64,000 nucleotides of DNA from Candidatus Saccharibacteria bacterium oral taxon 488 (GCA_010202465.1 CP047919.1:682001-746000); one strand, 5' to 3'. Counted from the stretch's first letter, positions 1-9,178 are shown. A program made the numbers and translations. Notes: generated from the sequence alone by a model not told the origin.

Positions 1-2131
1 ATTGATCTTCAAAAATTGACTCCACTTGCTTGGTCGCGAGGTTACAGACCTCGATCTTTGGCTTGGTCTGATCACATTTCTCGGTCGGAATGGCGCTCGA
101 GAGGAAATATTCTTTGTAAGCACCGGGGCTGGAATCATCAGCCAGGCCACCATTACTACTACACACACTTCGCTGAACAACACCGCTTGGCACGTCGAAG
201 CCAGTTTTTGCGCCTGCCAGCAGCTTGGTCATCGTCGCCCGCCAAATTGGTGCTGCCACATCCGATCCACCGCTGTTCATGACCTTATTATTGTTATTAC
301 CAACCCACACGCCGACAGCGTATTGCGGCGTATAGCCAATCGTCCAGGCATCGCGGTTATCATTGGTGGTACCCGTCTTGACCGCGACCGTTTTACCGCC
401 CACCGTCAGGCTGCTACCAAACATCCCCGCCCGCGCGGCGTTATCCGACAGAATGCTGGAGATGAGATAGGCGCCACCTTGGCTAATCGCTTGGCGCGTA
501 CTGGCTGTTTTCCACGACGCGTTTTTGTTGAACTTGTCCTTGACTTCAGTGATGAGATTGAGCGATTCGTACTGCGTACCGCCATTGGCAAAGGCCGCGT
601 AGGCGTTTGTCATCTCGCTTAGGCGCACCTCGGCCGAGCCAAGCGCCAGTGACAATCCATAATTTTTGTTTTCGTCCAGCGTGCTGATACCGAGTTTCTT
701 GACAGCTTGGATGGAGCGATTGATGCCATACTTTTGCATGATCAGAACGCTCGGGATGTTCAGCGACCAGCTGAGCGACTTGCGCGTCGTCACCTTGCCG
801 TTCCAGCGGCGAGTAGCGTTGTAGGGCACGTAACCATTGAAGTCAGTTAATTTATCATCAAAAACTGTCGCCGGCGTGATGACGCCATCAGACATCGCCT
901 GCGCATAATACAGCGGCTTGAAGCTCGAGCCGGGCTGACGCGGCGTGGTCACCATATTGACCTTGCCCCACTCGGCGTTATTATAATCAGCGCTGCCGAC
1001 CAGTGCCCGCACCTCGCCAGTTTTTGGATCAATGACGATACCGCTGGCGTTGGTGCCACCGAGGCGATTGATCTGCTTCATTTGTTTGGCGATATTCTCT
1101 TGGAGGAGCTGTTGGGTGTCGAGATTCAGCGAGGTCTTGACGCGGTAGCCCGAGCGCATGACTTTTTCGTAGCCATATTTGTCGCTGAGCTGTTTGATGA
1201 CCATCTCGGCAAAATGCGGCGCTGCGGAATTCGTGTGAGCCGCGCCGCCACCAGTATATGCTAGCTGTGTGGCTTCCGCCTGCTGCTTCTGCTCCTCGGT
1301 GATAAAGCCTTCTGTCTGCATCCGACCGAGCACCGTCTTTTGGCGCTGCTTGGCGTATTCGGCGTTGCCGCTGATCGGCGAATAGCGGCTTGGCGCCGGC
1401 AGCACACCAACCAGCATACTGCTCTCGGCCAGTGTCAAATCCTTCGGCGACTTATTAAAATACACCTTGGCCGCCTCCTCAATACCAAAGGCATTTTCAC
1501 CAAAGTACACTGAGTTGAGATACATCATCAAGATCTGCTCTTTGCTATAATTTTGCTCGATGGCGATGGCCATAAATAGCTCTTGATACTTGCGCATAAA
1601 GCTATGTTCATTGCTGAGCAAATTATTCTTGACCAACTGCTGTGTCAAGGTCGACCCGCCACCATGCCGCGTGATTGCCGCCCGGAAAATACTGAAAATA
1701 TTAAAGCCGCTGTGCTTATAAAAATCCTTATCCTCGCTGGCGATCAATGCCTTTTTCATACTCTCGGAGATATCCTTAAGCTGCACCAAGTTCCGTCGCT
1801 CGGCATTGCCAACGCTATAAATCACCTTATCCTTGGCGTCAGTCAGCACGATGCCGGTATTATTGCGGTTCATCAGCCGCTCCTGATCAGCAATATCGCG
1901 GGCGTAGTAAAAATAACTGGCAATCGGCACGATGATCAAAAACAGTAGAATCGGCAACAGACACACCATGATTTTTTTCGGCCGGCTCAGTCGCCAAAAC
2001 CACAAAAAGTGTTTGTGTTGACGCGGTAATTTACCGGATTTCGCCTTGACTTGACCGAGATTGGCATACCGACCCATGTGCGGCGGCTGCTTTTTTATCG
2101 GAGCTCGTTTTCCCTTGCCTAATTGCACCAT
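1..2131 (-). CDS. Class A penicillin-binding protein (bifunctional transglycosylase/transpeptidase), 3' end outside window
   Basis: This enzyme polymerises lipid II and cross-links peptidoglycan at the outer face of the membrane. About 710 codons are visible, and the reading frame is still open at base 1. Seen in the translation: a basic cytoplasmic N-terminus, one membrane anchor (about residues 54-74), a GT51 domain with a SEDKDFYKHSG motif and a STLTQQLVKN motif, and then a transpeptidase domain with the nucleophile motif SSFK, a SLN motif and KTGTTND. Start ATG is at 2131, with a TATAAT box at 2638-2643 equivalents directly upstream (2138-2143 on this strand) and 6 bases between box and ATG, so the mRNA is probably leaderless. 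It is read away from ruvC, which has its own promoter. Family certain; the exact ortholog (PBP1A-like) is inferred. Confidence 0.95.
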   Translation of the reverse strand, partial: MVQLGKGKRAPIKKQPPHMGRYANLGQVKAKSGKLPRQHKHFLWFWRLSRPKKIMVCLLPILLFLIIVPIASYFYYARDIADQERLMNRNNTGIVLTDAKDKVIYSVGNAERRNLVQLKDISESMKKALIASEDKDFYKHSGFNIFSIFRAAITRHGGGSTLTQQLVKNNLLSNEHSFMRKYQELFMAIAIEQNYSKEQILMMYLNSVYFGENAFGIEEAAKVYFNKSPKDLTLAESSMLVGVLPAPSRYSPISGNAEYAKQRQKTVLGRMQTEGFITEEQKQQAEATQLAYTGGGAAHTNSAAPHFAEMVIKQLSDKYGYEKVMRSGYRVKTSLNLDTQQLLQENIAKQMKQINRLGGTNASGIVIDPKTGEVRALVGSADYNNAEWGKVNMVTTPRQPGSSFKPLYYAQAMSDGVITPATVFDDKLTDFNGYVPYNATRRWNGKVTTRKSLSWSLNIPSVLIMQKYGINRSIQAVKKLGISTLDENKNYGLSLALGSAEVRLSEMTNAYAAFANGGTQYESLNLITEVKDKFNKNASWKTASTRQAISQGGAYLISSILSDNAARAGMFGSSLTVGGKTVAVKTGTTNDNRDAWTIGYTPQYAVGVWVGNNNNKVMNSGGSDVAAPIWRATMTKLLAGAKTGFDVPSGVVQRSVCSSNGGLADDSSPGAYKEYFLSSAIPTEKCDQTKPKIEVCNLATKQVESIFEDQ

Positions 2132-2138
2132 ATATCAA

Positions 2139-2621
2139 TTATACCACGCTGGGGCGCGTCGTCGCTGCGTGGGTGATGGCCGCCGCCAGCGCATCGGCAC
2201 AGTCATCTGGCTTAGGCACCTCACTCAGTCCCAGGTTGAGGCGCACCATTTCCTGAATCTGCTTTTTGTCAGCCTTGCCATAGCCAGTCAGTGTCTGTTT
2301 GATCTGTAGCGGCGTGTATTCAGTGATCGCGAGACCCGCCTTGTGCCCAGTCAGCATCGCCACGCCGCGGGCATGAGCCACAGAGATAGCAGTAGTAACA
2401 TTGCGGGCAAAAAACAACTTTTCAATTGACATCACCTCAGGTCTGGTCTCAGCGATAATCTCTGTCAGGCCATCAAAAATCTCCGCCAGCCGCTCGTCTA
2501 GCGGCGTGTGGGCGGGCGTCTTGATCACGCCGGCCGTTACCAGCCGGTAGCCGCCCTGCTTCGTGTCAATCACGCCAAAACCCAAAATGCCAGTCCCTGG
2601 ATCAATACCAATAATTCTCAT
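2139..2621 (-). CDS. ruvC: Crossover junction endodeoxyribonuclease RuvC
   Basis: RuvC resolves Holliday junctions during recombination and repair. The 160-residue protein begins MRIIGIDPGTG and shows the family's acidic catalytic set: D7, E67, D140 and D143. Length is typical. The start ATG (2621) follows a TATAAT box (2628-2633) by 6 bases, a leaderless arrangement. No ruvA or ruvB is adjacent. The stop lies only 8 bases before the start of the downstream PBP gene, and the PBP -10 box overlaps the end of ruvC. Confidence 0.97.
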   Translation of the reverse strand: MRIIGIDPGTGILGFGVIDTKQGGYRLVTAGVIKTPAHTPLDERLAEIFDGLTEIIAETRPEVMSIEKLFFARNVTTAISVAHARGVAMLTGHKAGLAITEYTPLQIKQTLTGYGKADKKQIQEMVRLNLGLSEVPKPDDCADALAAAITHAATTRPSVV

Positions 2622-2692
2622 GAATATATTATAGCACCTGGCTGGTATCAGTAATTAGTGCGAGTGGCCATCTCGACGAGCTCCTCGCCGAG

Positions 2693-4588
2693 TTATCGCT
2701 TGCCGCGCGTGATGGCGTGTTTTAGCCGCGTAGCAGCTCGGCCAATTTCCCAGCGCCACTGCCAGCCAGCGTAGCCAACCGCCAGCAGACTGACGCCGCC
2801 GAGCACCCACCAGCCCCACATCGCGCCTGTCACCTGCTTGACCTGTTCCGGCGCAAAGCCAGTTTTTGGTGCGGTAGCCAGCGCGACCTTGCGGCAGCGG
2901 CGGGTCTTTGGATTGCGCTCAAAGCCTTCGGCACACTCCTTCAACACGTCACTATCAGCGGCAATTTTTTTACAGCGCCCGGTAGCGGGATTACGGAACT
3001 TACCGTCGGGACATGGCTTCAGAGTTTTGGCGGCTGTGGCTGCAATCGACCGGCACCGACCGGTTATCTCGCTCCGATAGTACCCTTCACGGCACGGCGT
3101 TTGGGTTCTGAGCTTGCTGATATTGCGGCACCGACCAGTTTCTGGTGAACGATATTGACCGGGCTTACACGGCGCGAGTTCCGGCTCGCGTACGATATTA
3201 CGGCAGCGACCCGTCTCCGGCGAACGGTACTGCCCCGGACGGCACGGCGTCGGCACTGGCTCCACCGGCTCCTTGACGCAACGGCCTGTGAGCTCGTGAC
3301 GCACATAGCCCGCCTTGCAATCTGGCCACTGCTTGAATTCATTAGGCCGAGCCGGTGTCGGTGAAAATGTTACCTTCCATTCCCCGTCAAGCAAACTCCA
3401 CGACGAATCCTTGGCCAGGCCAGCAAATGACGTCTGGTCGATCTCATTGCCACTAGCATCCAGCGCGTACACCTCGCCGGCGTCGGTTTTTGCCAGTTTG
3501 AGATTTGTCTCTGCCAGCCGAACGACATGCAGCGCCCCGGCTGCCAGCTCAATATTCTTGAACGTATGTGTCGTGTCCTTGTGCTTACCCCGACCTTTGA
3601 CGAGAATGGTGCAGCCAGTGAGGTCGAGGTCACTGGTCCCGGCGTTAATGATCTCGATAAACGGTGTGTCAACATTGGTCGCAATCTCATGCAACTTCAA
3701 GCCGCTGCAACGATTACTCGGTGGCGTCGGATCAACTGGCGGACGTGGCTCGTCAGGCTCACTGCACGCTGGCAGTTCACGTAGACGCGGCGCCTCGCCG
3801 ACCGAAGAATCGCTGGCGTTATTATCCGTATCAGTCACCACGCCATTTACTTGGCAGCGCCAGGCGTGTAGCTTGCCGCCCAGCGTAATCGGACTGCCTT
3901 CGCGCGCTGACGCCGCACCCCAGCCAACCAGATCCGACACCTGCCCATCACTCCTCACCAATTTGACAGAGCCGCCGGTTTTTGCCAGCACTTTCTGGCT
4001 ATCAAACCGCAGGTCGGTCTGCTCATCGGTTAGCCGGCTATCACCGACCACCAACGCCCCGCCCGCCGGTACTACTAGGTCGGTCGACATTGTTTTGAGC
4101 GTCGTCACCTGCCCCTTTTGGCTGACATACTGCAGTGTCCAACCAGCGATATTAACTGGCCCTGACGACGGATTGTAGAGTTCGACGTACGTGCCGCGCG
4201 CTGTATCGAGGCCGACTTTGGTAATCAAGAGTTTGGCCGATGTACGAGCCGCAGCTGACGGTGCAGGAGGTTCAGAAGGCGTTGGCTTGACTGGTGTGGG
4301 TGTTGATGGATCTCTGGGCGGTATTGACGGAGCGGGTGTAGGCGTAGACGTACCGCCAGAAGCTGTGTCCGGCGTCGCCGCTGCCGGGGCTAATGGCCTG
4401 GTCGGAGCTGCCGGGCTGGGCACTGGATTGGCTGGACGCGGCGCAGGCATGTCCGTTGATGCAACCGGCGTCGAATCACCCGCAGGAGGTGCAGCCTCCG
4501 GTGGGGAGTCGCTCGCAAACGCTACCACCGGCTGAAACACCAGCGCAATTATCGTTGACATAAGTAGTAGGCGGGTCAAAACCTTCAT
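2693..4588 (-). CDS. Secreted surface protein with lamin-tail domains, six cysteine repeats and C-terminal membrane anchor
   Basis: The 631-residue protein starts with a signal peptide (residues 1-26) and a long Pro/Ala/Thr/Ser-rich stretch (about 27-115). Two lamin-tail-like (LTD) beta domains follow: roughly 117-240, containing VELYNPSSGPVNIAGWTL, and 295-415, containing FIEIINAGTSDLDLTGCTI. Residues about 423-568 hold six tandem units of the form C-x-x-G-x-x-R-x3-T-G-R-C. One hydrophobic segment (about 591-610) and a basic tail close the protein, suggesting membrane anchoring with the bulk outside. LTDs are known in secreted bacterial proteins and nucleases, but no nuclease motif is visible here. 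A GGGAG ribosome site lies about 9 bases before the ATG, so this gene, unlike its neighbours, is not leaderless. A role in host contact is inference. Confidence 0.85.
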   Translation of the reverse strand: MKVLTRLLLMSTIIALVFQPVVAFASDSPPEAAPPAGDSTPVASTDMPAPRPANPVPSPAAPTRPLAPAAATPDTASGGTSTPTPAPSIPPRDPSTPTPVKPTPSEPPAPSAAARTSAKLLITKVGLDTARGTYVELYNPSSGPVNIAGWTLQYVSQKGQVTTLKTMSTDLVVPAGGALVVGDSRLTDEQTDLRFDSQKVLAKTGGSVKLVRSDGQVSDLVGWGAASAREGSPITLGGKLHAWRCQVNGVVTDTDNNASDSSVGEAPRLRELPACSEPDEPRPPVDPTPPSNRCSGLKLHEIATNVDTPFIEIINAGTSDLDLTGCTILVKGRGKHKDTTHTFKNIELAAGALHVVRLAETNLKLAKTDAGEVYALDASGNEIDQTSFAGLAKDSSWSLLDGEWKVTFSPTPARPNEFKQWPDCKAGYVRHELTGRCVKEPVEPVPTPCRPGQYRSPETGRCRNIVREPELAPCKPGQYRSPETGRCRNISKLRTQTPCREGYYRSEITGRCRSIAATAAKTLKPCPDGKFRNPATGRCKKIAADSDVLKECAEGFERNPKTRRCRKVALATAPKTGFAPEQVKQVTGAMWGWWVLGGVSLLAVGYAGWQWRWEIGRAATRLKHAITRGKR

Positions 4589-4655
4589 TGTGAACTCCCT
4601 GCTTGGCTTATGTTGACTGACTATATTGTAAAAGAAATTCCTCCCAAACGCAAAA

Positions 4656-4675
4656 GAGCGCCGTCGGGGACGCTC
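4656..4675 (-). terminator. Rho-independent terminator after yebC
   Basis: Read on the minus strand, GAGCG and CGCTC arms close a GC-rich hairpin followed by TTTT. It lies 32 bases past the yebC stop and before the surface-protein gene. Confidence 0.75.
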
Positions 4676-4707
4676 AATACATAGTCAATGTATAGCCTGA
4701 GCGAAGA

Positions 4708-5424
4708 TTACTCCGCAGTGATATCGGCATTAGTATGCACATTCACCACGTCGTCCAGGTCGTCCAGCGCATCAACCACCTTCATCAATTTCTGCGCGGT
4801 TTCCGAATCGGCAATCTCGACCGGCGTATTAGCGATGTAGCGCAGCTCAGCGTCTTTCACCTTCAAGCCCTGCTCAACCAACTGATTTCTGACACTCGCC
4901 AAATCTTTCAACTCCGTGTAAACAATGATCTCGCCGTCCTCCTCGACCGCATCTTCGGCACCAGCATCCAGCACTTGCAGGAGCAATTCTTCGCCCGTGC
5001 CTTCCACGGTGATCACACCCTTACGAGTAAACTGAAACGCCACGCTGCCAGCGTCAGCGATGCGCCCGCCGTTCTTCACTAGCGCGGTTTTCACTTCCGG
5101 CAAGGTGCGGTTGCGATTGTCGGTCGCTGTCTCGATGATGATGCCGACACCGCCCGGGCCGTAACCTTCATAGGTAATTTCTTCCAGTGCCGCCGCGCTT
5201 TTATCCGCCACGCGGTCAATCGCCCGCTGGATGTTGGCGCTTGGCATGTTAGCGGCCTTGGCTTTCTCGATGGCCATTGCCAAACTTGCATTTAGTGTCG
5301 GATCAGTGCCGCCGCGCGCAGCGATCGCAATTTGGTTACCCAACTTGGTGAAAATCGCGCCACGCTTCGCATCAACAATCGCTTTCTGCCGGTGCGTGGT
5401 CGCCCATTTACTGTGTCCTGCCAT
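4708..5424 (-). CDS. yebC: YebC/PmpR (TACO1) family protein
   Basis: The 238-residue protein begins MAGHSKWATTHRQKAIVDAK, a near-signature N-terminus of the YebC family, and also carries GGTDPTLNASLAMAIEKAKAANMP and GYGPGGVGIIIETATDNRNRT-type motifs (given here in part). The family was described as DNA-binding regulators and more recently as translation factors that act on proline-rich stretches. That second role is notable because proline-rich proteins are encoded nearby. A GGAGG ribosome site lies about 9 bases before the ATG. A terminator at 4656-4675 ends the unit. Confidence 0.95.
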   Translation of the reverse strand: MAGHSKWATTHRQKAIVDAKRGAIFTKLGNQIAIAARGGTDPTLNASLAMAIEKAKAANMPSANIQRAIDRVADKSAAALEEITYEGYGPGGVGIIIETATDNRNRTLPEVKTALVKNGGRIADAGSVAFQFTRKGVITVEGTGEELLLQVLDAGAEDAVEEDGEIIVYTELKDLASVRNQLVEQGLKVKDAELRYIANTPVEIADSETAQKLMKVVDALDDLDDVVNVHTNADITAE

Positions 5425-5529
5425 GTGTCTATGCCTCCAGAAAATTCGTTTCTTTTAGTATAGCAGAAAATGGGCGATGGGTTAACTATCAGGCTAGTCT
5501 GCACCCTCAAAGCTATTGAGGTCTGTACG

Positions 5530-6159
5530 TCAGAAGCATTCCGATTCTGCGACTACGACGAAACAGCGATCTGACCTAAGATCGTCAAAAGGCGGCTCAA
5601 AACCCTCGGTAAAGTCAATACCGTATGGCGTGTCCGGGTATAGCTCAATAGAAACCGGTGGCATCAAGCCCTGCTTAGTGAATTCTGCTAGCTTACGGGC
5701 AATCCTTTCTTCAGTCTTACTGCGATCCTCGTCTTCCTTCCACTCTCCGGGCCTTTTGCCTTTAAGCTCTTTGAACTCTTTACCAAGATAGAGTATAGGA
5801 ACTGTTTCACTGCCGCCATAGCGGTCCGGAAAATCTCCCTCCTCTTTCTCGCGCAACCTCTCATCAATTGTTAGCACTGAATAATATGTTGAACGACTAT
5901 TCTTAGGATTAATATACCAAGCCAAATCGTCTTCTCCTATGCCCTGTGTTAGACCTTTTATTAGATCACTCCGTTTAGCATTTGTGGATTCGGCGATACC
6001 TCGCGCAAACCTCAAAAATGACAAATCAACACATAGGGAATCTATCTTTTTTCGATCTTCTCGGGGTCCTCAATTCTGTTATGCTCTAGCGCTACTAGCT
6101 GACCGAGCAATTTACCAATATCTGTATCTATCTTTTTACAGCAAATTCAAACTACTCAT
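5530..6159 (-). pseudogene. Hypothetical protein, reading frame broken at two A-runs
   Basis: The intact distal part (5530-6024) encodes about 164 residues with no family I recognise. It is rich in charged residues and ends ...VVVAESECF. Upstream codons continue in other frames. A start ATG at 6159, overlapping the stop of the preceding small gene, reads MSSLNLL. Switching frame at an A-run near 6135 gives KKIDTDIGKLLGQLVALEHN and onward, and a second switch at the A6/T6 run near 6046-6053 joins IDSLCVDLSFLRFARG to the distal part. Two single-base indels in homopolymers therefore separate a roughly 210-codon gene into pieces. This could be true decay or assembly error. The function is unknown. 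Confidence 0.55.
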
Positions 6160-6343
6160 GCCTAGGAAGCAGGTCACTTGTCACCGCACTTCGTAGCGCT
6201 TCATTCCCCATCTTTATACGATTCCCTTTATCCTTTTCATATCGTTCCATAAGAGCCTCGACCCGCTCCCGGGTATTCTTTTCAATACATAAAACGCCAT
6301 CCCGTGTTTCACTCAGAATATCTTGTATGCCTCTTTTGCCCAT
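6152..6343 (-). CDS. Small hypothetical protein (63 aa)
   Basis: I place the start at the ATG at 6343 (MGKRGIQDILSETRDGVL...) because a strong GGAGGAG ribosome site sits 5 bases upstream. The frame is open further upstream to a GTG at 6415, but that extension has odd composition. The protein is helical and charged, with a KNTRERVEALMERYEKDKGN stretch. Its stop overlaps the start of the broken gene downstream (CATGAGTAG), so the two look translationally coupled. No family is recognised. Confidence 0.5.
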   Translation of the reverse strand: MGKRGIQDILSETRDGVLCIEKNTRERVEALMERYEKDKGNRIKMGNEALRSAVTSDLLPRHE

Positions 6344-6502
6344 TTCACTCCTCCGAACTAAGTAATATATAGTTGCCTCACCAGCCGCCCGAGGGCCGAA
6401 CCCGCGCTCACTCACCCCGAGGGATTAGCTGAATGAACCCATAGTGTACATCCATCAGGTTTCCTCAAGCATGAGCGGGATAGCCTACCACAATCGTCCA
6501 CG

Positions 6503-7957
6503 CTACTCAACCACATTACTTTCGCGTAGCCGCAGCCCGGTCTGTCGCCGCATCCACCACATCGCCCCGATAATAACGAAGTAAATCGCGACCACCCACA
6601 GCCAACTCAAGTTCACCTCCAGCTGCGCCCAGTCCAGCCCGGCCAGCCACCTGGCGACGCCGACCATATACTGGAGCAGCCACGTCGTCGGCGCGGCGAT
6701 GAGTCCAGCCACCACCGGCACATCCGCGCACACGCCAACTACAAAGGTCAGTAGCATCGCCAGCGGCACCAATGGCAGGATGAGTACATTCGCGATCAGC
6801 GCCACGTTACTGATCACACCAAATGACGCCACCAAGAGCGGCCATGTCATGATCTGGGCCGACACCGTCTCGCCGATAATCTGCCGAATTGTGCCCGGCG
6901 GTTTGACACCAAAGAAGTAGCGCTGCAATAGCGGCGCCAGGATAATCACCCCGCTAAACGCCGCAAAGCTCAATTGCCAACCAAGGTCGTTCCAGCCGAA
7001 CTGCGGATTGATGAGTAGCGTCATCGCCGCAGCGACCGGTAGCAGCACCAGCGGATGAATCGTCCGGCCATAATACCACGCGGCTAGGCTCAGGCCCGCC
7101 ACCAACCCAGCCCGCGACATGCTCGGACTGAGGCCGGTCATCGCCATAAAGCCAATGATCATCACACCAGCGCTCAGTGCTGCCAGATATTTCGACACTT
7201 TGATGAACAGTCGCCGCGCCAGCCGCACCAAAATCGTTAAGTTATAGCCGCTGGCCACGATGACGTGCGTCAAGCCTGCGACCTGCAGCGCCGTCATCAA
7301 TTCCAGCGGTAATGCCCGCCGTAAGCCCATCAAGAACCCGAGGCCCAGCGCCGCCTCCGACTCCGGCACGTACCGTCGCACCCGCTCCGCGAACCAGTCA
7401 CGCACGCCCACCGCCACGTCGCCCGGTTGCTCACGCGTCACTCGTTCAACCGCTGCCCTGGACATCCGCGCCGCAAACGCCCCAAACCCATCGGTCAACG
7501 CGCCCCGCACGGTGACCACGTCGCTACGTTTAATCGCCTGGCTATGCCTCGTCACTACCCAGACACTGCCAGGCAGCCGCCGATCGTTACTCACGATGTC
7601 ACCCAACCGCAGCACTGTCTGCCCCTTTTTATCAACATCAGGATCTTCTAGCACCCGTCCACTCAGCCGTACCATTTGACCGATCAGCGTTTGATAGTGC
7701 TCCAGGCCAATCTGCCCCACACTACCTCGCCACAGCCCAACCAGCACCCCACCGACTAGAGCTACTACGACCAGCCAGCGCCGCGCCCCAACGAGCGACG
7801 CTAGGGCCAATACCATTCCCGCCCCCAACCACATCCAACCAGCAAACAGCCCGTACGGCGCTCGCATCACGCTGATAACACCGATGACGATGCCGACACC
7901 AGCCGCCGCCAACAGCCACGACACATGCAAACGCTGGGTGAGGCCGAGAGACTTCAT
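6503..7957 (-). CDS. comEC: ComEC/Rec2 family DNA-uptake channel
   Basis: ComEC carries single-stranded DNA across the cytoplasmic membrane during natural transformation. The 484-residue protein has N-terminal hydrophobic segments, a soluble OB-like region (about 95-170, with GRVLEDPDVDKKGQTVLRLG) and then a multi-pass competence domain. That domain contains the family-typical GLTHVIVASGYNLTILV and GLSPSMSRAG motifs. The C-terminal metallo-beta-lactamase domain of larger homologs is absent, so the nuclease step must be done elsewhere. The ATG at 7957 follows a TATACT box (7964-7969) by 6 bases. The pilin-like gene at 46.8 kb could belong to the same uptake route. Confidence 0.93.
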   Translation of the reverse strand: MKSLGLTQRLHVSWLLAAAGVGIVIGVISVMRAPYGLFAGWMWLGAGMVLALASLVGARRWLVVVALVGGVLVGLWRGSVGQIGLEHYQTLIGQMVRLSGRVLEDPDVDKKGQTVLRLGDIVSNDRRLPGSVWVVTRHSQAIKRSDVVTVRGALTDGFGAFAARMSRAAVERVTREQPGDVAVGVRDWFAERVRRYVPESEAALGLGFLMGLRRALPLELMTALQVAGLTHVIVASGYNLTILVRLARRLFIKVSKYLAALSAGVMIIGFMAMTGLSPSMSRAGLVAGLSLAAWYYGRTIHPLVLLPVAAAMTLLINPQFGWNDLGWQLSFAAFSGVIILAPLLQRYFFGVKPPGTIRQIIGETVSAQIMTWPLLVASFGVISNVALIANVLILPLVPLAMLLTFVVGVCADVPVVAGLIAAPTTWLLQYMVGVARWLAGLDWAQLEVNLSWLWVVAIYFVIIGAMWWMRRQTGLRLRESNVVE

Positions 7958-8021
7958 ATAGTTAGTATACGCGAAGTGCGGCCAGACTTACATCAAATCA
8001 CCTGAAATGGATACAATAAAA

Positions 8022-8045
8022 AATCCTAGTTCATGAACTAGGATT
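8022..8045 (-). terminator. Terminator of tRNA-Lys
   Basis: A near-perfect hairpin with arms AATCCTAGTTC and GAACTAGGATT is followed on the minus strand by a T-run (8018-8023). It begins 11 bases after the tRNA 3' end. Confidence 0.85.
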
Positions 8046-8055
8046 GTACTCCACT

Positions 8056-8132
8056 TGGAGGGCCCACCGGGGCTTGAACCCGGGACACCCTGCTTAAAAG
8101 GCAGGTGCTCTAACCAACTGAGCTATGGGCCC
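8056..8132 (-). tRNA. tRNA-Lys (anticodon UUU) with encoded CCA and U73
   Basis: The cloverleaf is complete: acceptor GGGCCCA/TGGGCCC, D arm GCTC...GAGC, anticodon stem CCTGC/GCAGG around loop CTTTTAA, and T stem CCGGG/CCCGG. The 3' end reads ...GGGCCC-T-CCA, so the discriminator base is U73 rather than the A73 usual in bacterial tRNA-Lys. The same window encodes a class I LysRS (53.1-54.6 kb). A terminator follows directly. Confidence 0.95.
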
Positions 8133-8201
8133 GCACATGACGCGCAGCGCAACGAAGCGAGAACGCGACTTTTCACATTTTATCACAGAGGAACTCCGTT
8201 T

Positions 8202-8693
8202 TCAACGCTTTGTTTTCTTGGCAGCGGGCGCCTTGGTATGAAGCGGCAAGCTCATGTCAAGCAGCCCCGCCACTAGTCCAACGGTCGCCACGTAGTACCA
8301 CCAGTCGCTCAGCAATTTGTACGTCTGCATCGCCTCCGCGTCCAAGGTCATAAACTTGCCCAGCGGCCGCACCAGCACCGCCGCTGCTAAGACGCCGACC
8401 AGCACCGCCGAGATCAGCCGTAGCAACTTGCCAGGTCCCTTTGGCCCGGCAATTAATAATAGCACCAGCGGCCCCACCGTCAGGATGATCGTTGCGACAA
8501 CACCGTTCGGCAATCCCGCTACACTGCTAACACCCAGCCCGCCGATCACCCCGGCCAACCACTCGGCCCACAATTCCGCCAGCAGTGCACCGGCTGCCAG
8601 CGCTAGTGCCAACACACCAAATCGCCGGTTCAACACGAACGCTAGTGCCGTCACCGCCACGGCCACGCCGCCAAACAACAACACCATGCTCAT
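8202..8693 (-). CDS. Small polytopic membrane protein, unknown function
   Basis: The 163-residue protein has about five hydrophobic helices: near 4-20, 26-55, 65-82, 92-107 and 128-146. It ends in a Lys/Ala-rich basic tail, so the C-terminus is probably cytoplasmic. Its start overlaps the stop of the DUF192 gene by 4 bases (ATGA), so the two are translationally coupled. No family is recognised; CvpA-like topology is possible but unproven. Confidence 0.75.
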   Translation of the reverse strand: MSMVLLFGGVAVAVTALAFVLNRRFGVLALALAAGALLAELWAEWLAGVIGGLGVSSVAGLPNGVVATIILTVGPLVLLLIAGPKGPGKLLRLISAVLVGVLAAAVLVRPLGKFMTLDAEAMQTYKLLSDWWYYVATVGLVAGLLDMSLPLHTKAPAAKKTKR

Positions 8694-9178
8694 CGCTGCG
8701 CCCCCGCACTAAACCGCGCAGTGACGCCCGGCTTGATACCATGCTCCTTGGCACTACCCGCCGGCAGCTCTAACACGTACCGCGCCGGCACTGGCGTGTG
8801 ATATACCTCATGCGGCTTATTGTCAGGCCAGACATCACGCTTGACGTGCACGACCTTTTTCTTGGCATCTAGCCAGATAATATCAATCGGGACGCGCATA
8901 TCCTTCATCCACATTGGTATATCACCGTCTTTCTCGGCCACGAACAACATCCCCTCGCTCTTACCCAGCTCCTGCCGACCGCCCAAGCCCCGCGCCCGCG
9001 TCTCGTCCGTATCAGCGACCTCTACTCGAAATGTACCCTTACCAATATCAACAGTCGTGTACGTTTTATTCATCTGGCGCGCCACCGCCCATACGCCGTA
9101 GCCGATCCCGGTCAACACGCCGAGCACGATCACCCAAACGATGATCCGCTGCACTATCGACACCGACTTCGCATTCAT
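8690..9178 (-). CDS. DUF192 family protein with N-terminal membrane anchor
   Basis: The 162-residue protein has one transmembrane segment (about 9-30) and then a DUF192 domain. Recognisable motifs are RVEVADTDETRARGLGGRQEL, GMLFV, MWMKDMRVPIDIIWLD and the terminal YVLELPAGSAKEHGI. DUF192 proteins are usually exported or membrane-tethered, and their biochemical role is not established. The ATG at 9178 lies 6 bases after a TATAAT box (9185-9190). It is the first gene of a two-gene unit with the membrane protein at 8202-8693. Confidence 0.9.
   Translation of the reverse strand: MNAKSVSIVQRIIVWVIVLGVLTGIGYGVWAVARQMNKTYTTVDIGKGTFRVEVADTDETRARGLGGRQELGKSEGMLFVAEKDGDIPMWMKDMRVPIDIIWLDAKKKVVHVKRDVWPDNKPHEVYHTPVPARYVLELPAGSAKEHGIKPGVTARFSAGAQR

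Noticed and set aside
2838-3245. The cysteine-repeat DNA as a possible CRISPR or direct-repeat array
   Set aside because: The repeats are degenerate at DNA level, have no spacers and encode a regular protein repeat.
3315-4178. Long plus-strand ORF (287 codons) antisense to the surface-protein gene
   Set aside because: It is a mirror of a repetitive, GC-rich coding region; no ribosome site, no domain, and the minus-strand protein has a clear signal peptide and domains.
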